A program made the translations under genes and the position numbers. A stretch of 64,000 nucleotides of DNA from Pezicula radicicola (taxonomy: Eukaryota > Ascomycota > Leotiomycetes > Helotiales > Dermateaceae), in the NCBI GenBank assembly GCA_003008705.1, contig PDUO01000026.1, forward strand, positions 1 to 64,000, written 5' to 3'. This document shows, piece by piece, positions 1-11,300 of this stretch; within the stretch, counting starts at the first letter, position 1; the number at the start of each line of letters is the position of its first letter. The notes beneath the pieces were generated by a model. It ran no database searches. It saw only the letters and a program-made list of their open reading frames with translations, and was not told the origin of the DNA.

Positions 1-3000
1 TACTATTATTAGAGTCCTTATCTAGATAAATATTAACTTCCTTAGTAGACTTCTTCTTCTTCTTTAATTATTATATAAGTAGTAAACTAGTAGAGATTAT
101 TATATCCTTATTTATACTTTTAGTACTAGTATATATATCTTATATACTAGAGAAATCCTTTTAAAAAAAAGAGTAAGGATTATTAGTATTATATAAATTA
201 AATAATATAAATCTTATAAAAGTAAATACTATAGATAATTAGAAAAGTAGAAGTAAAACTTTAAAGAATACTTATAATATTTATATTATAATCTAGCTTA
301 ATTTAATAAGTATCCTCTATATATACTACTAGTAAATTCTAGTCTATATATAATATAAATACTAAAATAAGAGTCCCTTTTACTACTAGTAGAATATCTA
401 ATATATAGATTTTATTTATACTTCTTTTAAATTATTTATATTAAATATTCTTAAAGTCTTTAAAGATAAGTCTAATTTATAATTATACCCTTCTTACTAT
501 ATCTTATAAATAAGTATAACTTAAAGAATATATATATACTATCTCTAGTATATTAATATATAAAACTATAATTAGTTAGGGATAAATATAAAATAAGTAC
601 CTTAATATTTATAACTAGAAGTAGATTACTCTTAGAGTAAACTTATACTAATACTCCTATCCCTTATCTAAAGTAATAACTTAAGTAGATATTAATAAAT
701 ATTTATATCTCCTTATTATTAAAGGTAGTAATATAAGTAATAGTAAATTAAGATATAGTAGTTTAAGAAAGTAATATATTAAAGAAAGAGTATAGTATAA
801 AGTAGGATATATTATTTTAAAAAGTTTATATTAAAGATAATTTAATATTTTAATATATTTAAAAGATAAAGGGTAGAAGAAAAAGATAAGATATTTATAC
901 CCTTACTTTAATTACTAGAGTAGTTTAATTACTTAACTATATCTAATTATTTAACTTAAGTTACTTAAGTAATAACTACTATATCTAATATTAATATATA
1001 AAGGTATTAAGAGTTACTTTATAAAAAAGAAGAAGTTACTAGTATTAGAATAATAGTTTATTTTAGTTATATATATAAAGCTATATAGTAGTTTATACTT
1101 TATTTTAAAGTAGAGTATTACTTTATATATTATAGATAAAATAGAAAAAGAATAAATAATTTAATATAATAAATAAACTATAGTAATATAAAAATATTAC
1201 TATTTAGTATATATATATTATTAAACTATATTCTCTAGTTTAACTAATAATTACCTTTATAACTATTAGTTTATTTAGTTTTATCTTACTAAAAGCTTCT
1301 TAAAGATAATTATTAAATAATCTATATTTCTTCTTAGTTATCTTAGATTTTACTATAGGGGCTTAGATAGTAAATTTCTTAATTACCTTACTAGTAAAGG
1401 TTAAAGTAGATACTAGTAAGGAACTAGTTTATTAAGTTTAGAAAGTTTTAGGTAGAATAATATTAGTCTTACTTTAACTACTTATACTATTATTAGTTAT
1501 AGAATTAATTATTTTTATCTTTCCTTTTATAATACTAGAGAGAGATAAGGGTTTACTAGAAGTATTAATAGATATTCTCTTAAATCTAGTAGTAAGTTAC
1601 TCTTAACCTTATCTCTAACTCTTATCCTTATTATTAGCTATAGCTCTAAGAGGAGATATATTATTTATTATTCTAGTATTTCTTTTATTATCTAATAATA
1701 TATTACTAGTAAGAGTATTATAGATTATAATAAAAAAGAAAAAAGAAAAGTTATTATTAAGAAGAAGAAGAAAAAGAAGAAGTAGAGTTAAAGAAGATAA
1801 AGATATTCTAATTTAATACTAATATAATTTATATACTAAGTAATTTAATAAAGATAAAATTAAATTTAATTATCTATTAGTAATATTAGTAGAAAATTAT
1901 TACTAGAGATACTCTAGTAAAGTACTAGTAAAGTATTAGTTTAAATATTCTATAACTATCTTTATCTAGTTTAATAGTAGACTATTAATTATAAAGAGAG
2001 AGAGATAATATAAGGATTATTATATAACCTTATAAGAATATATAATATTATTAGGTATAGAGTATTATAAATACCTAAGGAAGGAAGGAAGGTCTAAGAA
2101 GAGACTATTTAAAAATATTATCTATTATAGTTTCTAGTATATAACTAGCTATATACTAGTAAACTACTATAGGAGGTAGTTCTATATATATATAAGAAGA
2201 ACCTACCTTCTACCTCTTTCTTCCTTAGTAATTAGTTTATCTAATTATCTAATATATACTTTATTACCTTTAAATATTAATTTATCTATAGTAATTTACT
2301 TTTAGTTTATTTAAGAGAATCTAAAGTCTAATATTTAACTACTTATAAGAATATAATAACTATCTAAAATTATTCTCTAATAACTCTTATTTACTCTCTT
2401 TATTTATATCTTAACTTCTTTATTCTATTATATATATATTTTATTATCTTACTAGATAGTTATATTCTATTATCTAATAGATTTCTTATCTTTACTATCT
2501 CTCTCTATTATAGTATAATCTATTAGAGTAAATTATAATTTTAATATAATTAATACTTCTTATATTATTATAGAATTATAAATAAGTAAAAGGTACTAAG
2601 GGGTTATAAAGTTATATATATATTTTTATATAGATATTAGTATATCTAGTTATTTATTAATTAATTAGATAAAATATTTCTATATATCTTATTTAATTTT
2701 AAATATTTTATATTATTATTTTATAATTTTAATTTCTATAAGAGTTATTATTAATATTTAAATAAATATTAATTAAACTAGAAGAGTTAAAAATAATAAT
2801 TAAATAAGTAATACTAGATTAATATATAACTATATTAGATTTCTATTACTCTAAACTAATTTATATACCTCTAGTAGTTAATTCTACTAGTTTAAGAAGT
2901 TACTAAGAGTAAGTATAAATTTAGTAATTATTTTAATAATTTTTACTAGAGTTAGATAGATTAAGTAAGTCTATTTAACTTATATAGAACTAAGTAGTTT

Positions 3001-3262
3001 CTAAACTATTATTAGTTTAAATTAAATAATTTAAATAAATTAATTTAATATACTAGTAGTAGTAGAGAACTTATAACTATTACTAAATAATAGAATATAT
3101 TAATAAATATATAGATTAGAAGTTAAGAGATAGTTACTTAATTCTATATAGATAGTAAAATAAGAGTATATATATATAAATAAGAGTAAGTAATTACTAA
3201 TACTAAAATAACTTATATAGTATTAGAGAAATAGTCTTCTTATATATAAAATACTTAGAAAT
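1..3262. repeat. Saturated RIP-mutated AT-rich block, no readable genes
   Basis: Reading the block line by line I find no CA, TG or CG dinucleotide anywhere, while CT, CC, AG and GG remain common and TA is very abundant. The first CA is at 3263. This is the footprint of repeat-induced point mutation (C to T mainly at CpA, and here evidently also at CpG, on both strands) carried to completion. RIP acts on duplicated DNA in Pezizomycotina, so the source was presumably a repeated element. Stops (TAA, TAG) occur in every frame and no protein family can be read, so the element type cannot be named. Confidence 0.9.
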
Positions 3263-4128
3263 CAACTATCTAACTAATACTATATTTTTATCTATAGTAT
3301 AAACTAAATATAAACTATATTTATAGTTTCTAAACAAGTAGTAATACTATTATATTTAGTAACACCAGTAGCTCGCGAACCATTCAAGGCAGCACCTTTG
3401 CCTCTTCTCGACCCCCTAAAGCCACCCTGTAATTTTAATAATACTAAACTAAGTAGAGTTATTATAAAGTAAGTATAGATTATATATAGACTATTTTATA
3501 TCTATTTACTTAGTATAATAAAAGTAATAAGTTTTATACTAGTAGTTTCTAGTTTCTAGAACTCTATATAATAGTTTAATAACTTTTAATATATAATCTT
3601 AACTAATTCTAAGTTCCGTTCGTGCTGCCGACTCTGACGACATGGACGGTTGTAGCAGCTGTGATACTTGTTAGTTATTGGCGCCTTGAAAATACTGTTT
3701 ATTTATAATTTTCACTATCTTCTATACTTTCTCTATATACTATATATTTAAGGTAATTAAGGGTTTATAACTTTCTTTCTGAGCGCATCTATAACGGAGA
3801 TTCTCACAGCTTCGGGAACACCTACTGTGCCTACATCCAAGAGGGTACTTCTGGGAGACATCTTTTCGCTGATTTTATGATGTGAATCATAGGATCTTTT
3901 GTGATGGTATTTCTGGGAGGTATGTTTTTCGCTGATCTTTCAACTGTTCTCACACAAGGTGTGAATGTTCTAGTAGTGCGTAGCTATACTAGAATTTCAT
4001 TCTATCTCGCCAACCAATCACCTGCATTCAATCATTATAGCGTCCGAAGCAAGCAAAGTGTCTACAGCTGGTGACTCGAAGAAGCGAAAGCGCGATCCAA
4101 CCTGGAGCAAGTAAGAAGAGGTACCAAG
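3263..4128. other. Mosaic of RIPped DNA and unmutated islands
   Basis: Islands of normal composition at about 3361-3432 and 3613-3690 are separated by a segment (about 3433-3612) that again lacks CA, TG and CG. From about 3775 the composition is normal. The second island reads in one plus frame as a hydrophobic stretch resembling a membrane segment, but nothing is long enough to assign. The sharp composition borders suggest insertion of repeated DNA into older single-copy sequence. Confidence 0.6.
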
Positions 4129-4260
4129 AACATGTGCGGGATGCTAAATCTCAACGGAGCATATCTCTCAGCCTGGGACCCAACCGGAAACGTCTTTGCC
4201 GTTGCTTCTCCCACCGCTGGAACCATCTTGTTATATGACTTCCGGAACTACGACAAGTAG
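4129..4260 (+). pseudogene. Fragment of a Swd2/WDR82-like WD40 protein
   Basis: One open frame reads through LNLNGAYLSAWDPTGNVFAV and then a segment with SPTAGTILLYDFRNYDK before a TAG at 4258. From knowledge of the family, the D-P-[ST]-G-x-V-[FI]-A-[VI]-A-S-P followed by ILLYD-x-RN-x-DK is characteristic of Swd2 (WDR82), the WD40 subunit of the COMPASS H3K4 methyltransferase and of the cleavage/polyadenylation factor. Only about 44 codons survive out of a protein of over 300 residues. No other blades are visible on either side, so this is a remnant. It sits in a cluster of unrelated gene fragments near RIPped DNA. Confidence 0.55.
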
Positions 4261-4527
4261 GGCAGTAGCTCGACGGTGGTTGGTGTTTTGAAGATACTTG
4301 GGGAGCCAAGGTGTGTGTGGGGATATTTTCTTTGATCTTGCGTGATGGCAAGCTATAGATGATCCAACGGGTAAGAGGTTGCAATGGTAAATCGTACATC
4401 GGATTATTTCTAACCATCTAGACTCCTAGTAGAAAATTTTTGTATTTAAAAAACAATTAGTAGGTAAACGTTCATTTTAACCATAAGTCTGAAGACAGAA
4501 TTTAGGGATATACTGAGATCGTAACCA

Positions 4528-4734
4528 TCAGTTCGAAAGTAGCAGTTGGCTCGTCGGTTCTGGCACACTGCAGCAACGATCCCGAGTCTTCCCTGTTGCC
4601 TGCAGAAACAAAGCACCACTCAAAACATCAACCCCCTCAACCGTCGTCGCCACGAAACAAGCATCCAAGAACTCGGCCGGGTGAGTGATATGTTCAATCA
4701 CTTCGAATAATGACAACACGTCATATTGCTCATC
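4528..4734 (-). pseudogene. Fragment of a COQ3/UbiG-type methyltransferase
   Basis: The minus strand reads DEQYDVLSLFEVIEHITHPA followed by EFLDACF. The pattern YD-x(4)-[FM]-EVIEH-[IV]-x-x-P-x-x-FL is the SAM-methyltransferase core of COQ3/UbiG, the O-methyltransferase of ubiquinone biosynthesis. The following residues no longer match the expected PGG motif, and the frame stops at 4528. Immediately upstream, from about 4741, the DNA becomes RIPped AT-rich sequence, so the fragment is cut at its 5' side. The family assignment rests on about 27 residues. A different class I methyltransferase is possible. Confidence 0.5.
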
Positions 4735-4850
4735 AACTGTTATACTAAAATTACTAGGTAATATAATAGAAGTAATAAAGTCTAGTATAATAATAATAAC
4801 CCTTTTATATATATAGTAAACTTAACTAGATATTTATTAAACGTATTGAT
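4735..4850. repeat. Short RIPped AT-rich patch
   Basis: From about 4741 the sequence becomes AT-rich and nearly free of CA, TG and CG, like the 1-3262 block, and abuts the 5' edge of the methyltransferase fragment. It is probably the remnant of a repeat insertion. Confidence 0.5.
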
Positions 4851-5096
4851 ACTGAATAATGGCCCAACGAGAGAAGTAGAAGTAGCATACTACTAATAAG
4901 AATAACACGGACGTCCTTTGGTAGAGTTGAGAATTTAGTTGGGACCTTCCCAAACCAGTCGTCCCCCTTCTTCAGCCTACAGTCAAAAACTCGGGATTAG
5001 TTCACTCGGTCTAGATATGCCAGGAGCAACGAGTAATAAACTTGGATGATTTTGAACGCTTGCTTTGCTAGTCGCCCATTTGACACTTTATTCAAA

Positions 5097-5234
5097 CTAA
5101 CACGCCTCCAGTGTTGTCTTCGCAAGTGTATATCGCTTCACAGTTCTTTTCCAATACTCAAACGCAGATCCATCTTGTAACTGCCTTCCGATGTGCTCGT
5201 CGGCCTTGATGGCAACCTCCTTTGCCGTTGCGCG
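5097..5234 (-). pseudogene. Unidentified gene fragment (about 45 codons)
   Basis: The minus strand holds an open frame with a protein-like composition: ATAKEVAIKADEHIGRQLQD, then GSAFEYWKRTVKRYTLAKTT and a stop at 5097. I do not recognise the family. No intact gene surrounds it, and it lies among other gene fragments, so it is listed as a possible remnant only. Confidence 0.25.
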
Positions 5235-5944
5235 CCTTTGACATCATACGTATGATCCGCCCAAAATATGGTTATTAATAATCCGTCGGATTTATCTCCG
5301 TTCGATTGACAGCATGGCAGTAAGATGTACGAGGTAGCGGGTAGTAAGGCTTACTTAGTACGCCTTTCCACGCCAGCTTGGTGTTTCACTATGAAGTCAG
5401 CTGTTTGTTGTAAAGTGATGAAAAGGGGATTTAACTCATAAAAGATCAATATTACATGCAGATGTCATACCATATCAAGTCAAGTCAAGTCCTAGAGTAG
5501 AAAGCTAAAAATTTCCTTGATTTGTTTGATGGTGGCTCTGGGAATATGACTCGGGTATACTTGGAAATACTTGGGGATACAGTGACATATTAAACCTTAC
5601 TCTGTGCTCTCTGAACACAGAAACCTCTTCGAAAATGACGACAGAATGTTCGTACACAGTTTCATCAATTCTAGTGATGGGGATGCAACCTGCAAAGGAT
5701 ATATGGAATCCGTTGAGTTCGATCCTTTCGAGCCTGAGCCTAAGCCAACTGCCGCCCAAACATTCCCTACTCTGATCCCAAGCGAGAATAGAGCTGCGAA
5801 CAAGCTGCTTGGTTGGGTGGTAAGTCGAGCACTGGCCCACAAGCGGGGAGTTAGGAGCCACCCTTCGCTCTCCTTTCCCTTAGAAAAGAATACTTGAACT
5901 TTATCCTTTCTTCATCCGCTTCTAGGTACACTACCATTCTTGTG

Positions 5945-6077
5945 TGGGAAAAGCCACTTAACACCGTTCAAACCATAAAGCATATATACAGTAGCAGTCC
6001 ATAACACTCCACGTCGCTGTAGCTCTGGAACCAAAAGCTCGACGATATCCTCATAGTTTTCGGGATTGCTGACGTCT
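5945..6077 (-). pseudogene. Fragment resembling the C-terminus of a DszA/NtaA-type flavin monooxygenase
   Basis: The minus strand reads NPENYEDIVELLVPELQRRG followed by degenerate sequence. The N-x-E-N-[FY]-x-x-[IV]-V-x-x-L-[IV]-PELQ-[RK]-RG segment is typical of the C-terminal part of FMN-dependent luciferase-like monooxygenases of the DszA/SnaA/NtaA group (about 450 residues, common in fungi). About 24 residues carry the signal. The rest is absent or frame-shifted, so the gene is broken. A possible acceptor AG lies just before the fragment (6077-6078). Confidence 0.4.
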
Positions 6078-6227
6078 ATTAAATGTCAATATGTAAGGGG
6101 GAGAAGATCAAAGAGTCACGAAACTGTCTTGCATGTATCCATGTCTTTCCCCGTCGCCAAGTATTCAGTTCAGACTGCTCGCAACTACCTGTGACTAACG
6201 AAAACCGCGCTTGCTTGCCGAGTGGGT

Positions 6228-6560
6228 ATGCCATTGCCACAAGAGCAATGGCAAACATACGAGCCTGAAAATGGACTAGACAAGTACAAGCGTTTTGGGC
6301 CGAATGGAACAAGCTTGATCACCAACATTGAAGATGATACAGTCCGATCGAGCAACGTTACAGTCAGCACGACTTGTGGTGACGAGCCCTTGGCAAGCCT
6401 GACTCCGTATTTGGCCATAGACGTTGGCAACTATTCCGAGGTGGTGGAGCAGGATCTATGTATTGTTGAAAGTGCCACCAACTCTACGTGGACTATCAAC
6501 AACAGTAGTTTGTTGGTTGATATTTATATAAGTAAACCCTTATATATTATCTACTATTAG
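6228..6560 (+). pseudogene. Truncated hypothetical extracellular protein fragment
   Basis: An open frame from an ATG at 6228 encodes about 97 ordinary residues and then runs into RIPped AT-rich DNA at about 6519, where the translation becomes low-complexity. The readable part contains five N-glycosylation sequons (NGT, NVT, NYS, NST, NNSS) in under 90 residues and one Cys pair, which points to a secreted protein or an ectodomain. I do not recognise the family. The 3' part was probably replaced or mutated by the adjacent repeat insertion. Confidence 0.35.
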
Positions 6561-6860
6561 AATATATCTTATTATCTTTTTATACCTATAGGTAGTATTA
6601 ATATCTATTATTATTAGTTACCTTTACTAGGTAGAATAAAGTATATTAACTAATTAGTAAGGAGCAAGGGGAAATTGCTTGCCTAGTTTAGTATTGGAGT
6701 TTTTGAAACGTTACTTCTAAGAATAAGAATAATTATAAAAGATATTTAAATAATATCTTATTAAATTTAAAGATAGTAATAAAGAGAATAAAAACAATAA
6801 AACTAATACTAAGGATTTTAATATTAATATCAATATAAGAAATAAACCTTCTATAAGTCT
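6519..6860. repeat. RIPped AT-rich patches
   Basis: Two stretches (about 6519-6660 and 6730-6850) return to the composition of 1-3262, with almost no CA, TG or CG. They truncate the glycoprotein-like frame upstream. Between and after them (6661-7640) the sequence is mixed and I see no gene. Confidence 0.55.
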
Positions 6861-7642
6861 AAAATCAAGATGTTTAGAATATGTAGAGTGCTTAAACATA
6901 TCCTAAGCTTGTAATACTTGATATAGGGAGTGGCTTCTCCACCACCCCTAGATTTTACTAGGCAATCTAGGAGGTTTCTAATATTACAACTTTACTATAC
7001 GGCTTTTAATCGCTTTTCGACTCTCTAGCGCAAAGCATAGGTACTATAAGGACCGTTGCAGTATGGGATTTCACTTACAGCAGCCATTGCGAAATACTTG
7101 TGAGTTGTTAATGTGCGTGCTGAAGCTGCGTACATGCTCGCTTACGGGAACAATCGGGGTTTAATTTAATAGTAAGCGCTATTGAAATGCTACAAGCATT
7201 TAATTACAGTGTTTCCATCTGTTGTATGTCGTACACCCGCCGTCGAACCGAGGAGTCATGCCGTCCGCGAGATAGAAACTACTTGACTTTATAAGATACG
7301 TAGTAGAAAATGGAGCTTTTACAAATTGTATGTATTAGGAAATATGGCTAGTATTCTCTACAGAGGCACAGAAGTACTGTTATTAGGGATTTGGAAATTC
7401 AAAAACCTGTATGAAGTAGTTCTAAGGTATTAACTACAACGCCATCTATACCATCTCAAAGTTGTCCTGGCCACTTTAGCTTGCATGTCCTTCTACAAGG
7501 CCAACTCTGCAACTGCCTAATAAAGATGAACATCTTTATCTCCTTCACACTTCCGGCACGGCCATGGCCATGCTTTTTTGGTGGGAAAGAACAAAAGCAT
7601 CTGAAAGTATATAAAGATATTGATCTGAGATTTTTAGTATGA

Positions 7643-7735
7643 AAGGTTGTTGCCAAACACTCATATGGTTATGTAGGCCCGTGCCTCCATATGAACTGAC
7701 ATCTGACGTCTGAAAACCACGAACCAAACAGGCCC
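7643..7735 (-). mobile_element. Truncated end of the MITE family also seen at 50017-50513
   Basis: This segment ends in CCAAACAGGCCC followed by TTA, the same terminal sequence as the MITE at 50017-50513. Its interior (a GTTGTTGCCAAACA stretch, then GGCCCGTGCCTCCATATG, then a GACGTCTG-like stretch) aligns in reverse complement with the left 100 bp of that element. The opposite terminus is not visible upstream, so only one end remains. Confidence 0.65.
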
Positions 7736-8362
7736 TTAACTATGCTTCTTAGAAGGAGGTACGACGGAAAAGAAAACGTTATCCTAGGGGGGATTGTTGC
7801 TAGAAAATAGACCTTCTCGGCGTAAAACTTATCTCAATCTTAGTTGTCTTTTTGTCCTATTTAGGAGAAATAATCGAGGCCATTTTATATAGAAATCCAA
7901 GCAATCTTGCCTTATATACAAGCAATCTAGCCTACAAGGCTATTTTACATAGAAATACAAGTAATTTTACCCTTGGTAAATACTATGAGGTGATTTCATA
8001 TAGAAATCCAAGTAATTTGCCTTAGGCAATGCTACCTTATGTTCTGAAATTGAATTACTAGTAATATGGGCTTCGAAATCGAATCATATGGGCAGTATAA
8101 TTGGAACTAATATAGGCTCTAAAATCGAATTATATACACTCTACCATTACCACTAGTAATAATAATTATAAGTTTTCTGTATATAATTCGAGGCACATAC
8201 ATAGGTAGGCTTTGAAAGGAGGAGTGGTGTACGGAAGGGTTAGGGAGGAGTAAGATAGTAATTTGTCGTATAAAATACGAAATAAAACAAGACCTTGGCT
8301 AGGTAGTAAATTCCTATCACTCCAATAAATTCCTTTTAACCCTACTCGCTATTATATATATA
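7736..8362. repeat. Degenerate short direct repeats, no gene
   Basis: Between about 7879 and 8030 a module of the form CATTTTATATAGAAATCC-AAG-AATYTTGCC occurs three times with changes. Between about 8045 and 8140 the motif AAATCGAATYAYA recurs. At 8172-8216 lies a 45-bp segment shared with 49840-49885. No coding region is apparent. Confidence 0.5.
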
Positions 8363-11300
8363 TCATCTTGGTAACAAGTGTCTGCCTTGCGTATGAAGTG
8401 TAGCGAACTGTGCCATCGCTCTACGTATTGCAGCTGGGTCCCCTAAACTTAGTGCTGTCCCTATATCTCGTCGATACTGCCGCCCAAGTGCCCATTCCGA
8501 CAACAACCAGGCTGACTTTGGATCCGTCTGATCTCCAACACCCCTTTGAATCTGAGCTACTAGTGCGGAAAGCGAGAGGAAGCTGTAGAGCTTACGGTCG
8601 AATGGATTTGTCCTTCCAAAGTAGGCTTGACCTCCTCTGTTGCGTACAAAGCTTTCTTCGCACGTGAATGCAAGCGTAATATTCGGACATTGTACATTGA
8701 GGAACATCCAAGTTCCAGGATCAATCGACGCCCCATCTATGCCGCGAATAACCATAATGCCTGGGAGTGCTCCGAGTGCCGACATGAACGTATGGAATTT
8801 TGTATCTTCCGCGAAGTTAGGGTTGACTCCGACGTTGTTTGCAACACCGTGTGTCGGAAATGGTGCAGTTGCGCTTCTCCCGTTCCACACTATTGACTCT
8901 TCCATCACAACCGGTACTCTGACGAAGTCGACCCTAAATTTTTGAACAACGGTAGTGTTGCCATTTTTGGTCCCCTGAATTGTAGCATTGTCTTCCGGCC
9001 GGCTATGGCGGGCACAGACGATAATTGAGCAGCCTTCTCCATCTTCTGTAGGCAGAGGGTTTTGAATAGGATAACCCCTTGCGATGACCAAACCACTCTC
9101 GGCTGCTGCTATAGCTTTTCTGATACTTGTATCGCCTCTACAATATTGACAAGTAGTAAATGTTCCGAGTTCTTGTAGTAGTGTGTCCTTCAAACAAGTA
9201 ACACACTTGCGGTATCCTTCGGGAGCTGGAGCTGGAGCTACTTTAACTCTACTAATACGTAAACCATCTCTACAAGATTGACAAGTAAGGAATGTTCCGA
9301 GTTCTTGTAGTAGTGTGTCCTTCAAACAAGTAACACACTTGCGGTATCCTTCGGGAGCTGGAGCTGGAGCTACTTTAACTCTACTAATACGTAAACCATC
9401 TCTACAAGATTGACAAGTAAGGAATGTTCCGAGTTCTTGTAGTAGTATATCTTTGTAACACCTAGCACACTTGCGGTGTCCTTCGGGACCTGGAGCTGCA
9501 GCTGCTTTAGCTCTAATGCGTTTTCCAGCATCTCTACAAGTTTGACAAGTAAGGAATGTTCCGAGTTCTTGTAGTAGTATATCCTTCCAACAATTATTAC
9601 ACTTGCGGTATCCTTCGGGAGCCGGAGCTGCAGCTGTTTTAGCTAACTTGCGTCTTCCAGCATCTCTACAATATTGACAAGTCTTGAATCTTCCGAATTC
9701 TGATAGTAGTCTGTTTTTATGACACCCCCCATAACACCTGCGATATCCTTCGGGAGCTGGAGCTGCAGCTGCTTTAGCTAAACTACTACGAGCACCATCT
9801 CTACAAGATTGACAATTCTTGAATCTTCCGAATTCTAGGTGTAGTTTGTCCTTCCGACAAGTAGCACACTTGCGGTGTCCTTCGGGAGCCGGAGCTGCTT
9901 TAGCTTTCCTGCTACGTGCAGTATCTCTACAAGATTGACAACGCTTGAATATTCCGAATTCTGGTAGTAGTTTGATTTTGCCACAACTAGGACAAAAGCG
10001 GCGTTGTTCCTGCTCAGACGATGGGAGATCAACAGACACTCGTGAGTCTTTGCCAGTATCTGATTGATCGACGCAGTTGGGACTATCCTTTGGAGAGGGT
10101 GCGGGTAGCGGGCTTGGAGATCTTGTTGGAGATGGGTCTGGGTATCGGAAGTCCTCTCCGGTGTAGTCCTCCAGTGGGATCTCCTGCTCGTAGTCTTCTC
10201 GATATCGCATACCACCAGGCCCAAGGTACACCCTATCCTGATCAAAATCGTCCAATGTCTTGTAAGCTGGCCCATCGTAATACTCCGTTGTCATGTCACT
10301 AGCCTCCAAGTATTTCAATTGTAATGGGACGTCTAGCCATTCTTGGAGTTGCATATTAAAACTCTCGGCCCACTTGTGCGCATACAGCGTGCTTTCCATG
10401 TCATCTTGGATTGGAGATCTTTTCTCTTGCAACAGTATACCAAGGGCAATTAAGGCGGCTCTCCCACATGTCCAGCCATCTTCATATTGTGATGCTCTGA
10501 AGTGTACCCATTGGACGTCTATCGAAATCTGCGTCCCGTACACGTTGTTGAGCTGGATGAGAAACTCCTGGGCACAATTGATTGACTGCCATTGGCAGTG
10601 GCGGTTGCTGTCGTATATAGTCGGCACACCAGTAACCATGTCAATCCAGAGGAGTACCCAGTGGTCGTACCGAGGATGCAGAATCCACCCGCTTCCCTTC
10701 TTTGCATCCAGGCCTTTTGGACGTGCTAGTATTGGCCATTTGAATTCCGGTTCGTGAAGCAGGGCAATAGGAAAACCTGGCCCGCATACTCCGTAGTCTC
10801 CTTTATGATTGACTAGCACTAGAGACTTATCCATTATCATACACATGCCTGCGAACATTGTTTGATTTGCCAGCCATTCGCCACGGAAAGTAGTGCCCTC
10901 CAGCTCAATAAACGTAAGATCCCTCTGGACAAAATCCCGTGATGGAATTCCTATGTAGTACATCGGGTCATCAAAACCATCGGCCTCGTGCACTATTATG
11001 TCACGTTCTGGTTGCACGTTGAGTGGGATTGTTGGCATCCCTGTACCATTGTCTGGCCCTGGTAGTTGAACTTGGGAACGCTCGACAGTTATTTGGAGGT
11101 CTGTACTTGACTCTCTAGCTGTCTGGGCAAGTGGCTCTTGAGTAGACTCGATCGTCACAGCTGGTGTAGAAACTGGCGGCAGCTGGGCGGTTGTCAGGTC
11201 TTTACTTGGCTCACACTGCTGGGCAAGTGCCTCCTGGTTTATGTCTGATGTAGCAATTGGCGAGGGTTGGACATGCAGACTTGACTTCTCAACCGGTTTC

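Noticed and set aside
1..3262. AT-rich block as mitochondrial or centromeric DNA
   Set aside because: Selective absence of CA, TG and CG with retained CT, CC, AG and GG fits RIP and not a simple AT bias.
4151..4417. 88-aa minus-strand frame
   Set aside because: It is the antisense of the Swd2-like fragment and has no protein-like pattern.
5604..5897. 97-codon plus-strand frame from 5604
   Set aside because: Rather protein-like composition, but no recognisable motif, overlapping open frames on the other strand, and surrounded by fragments; evidence too weak for a gene call.
10293..10757. 154-codon plus-strand frame opposite the protease domain
   Set aside because: It is a shadow of the long minus-strand coding region.
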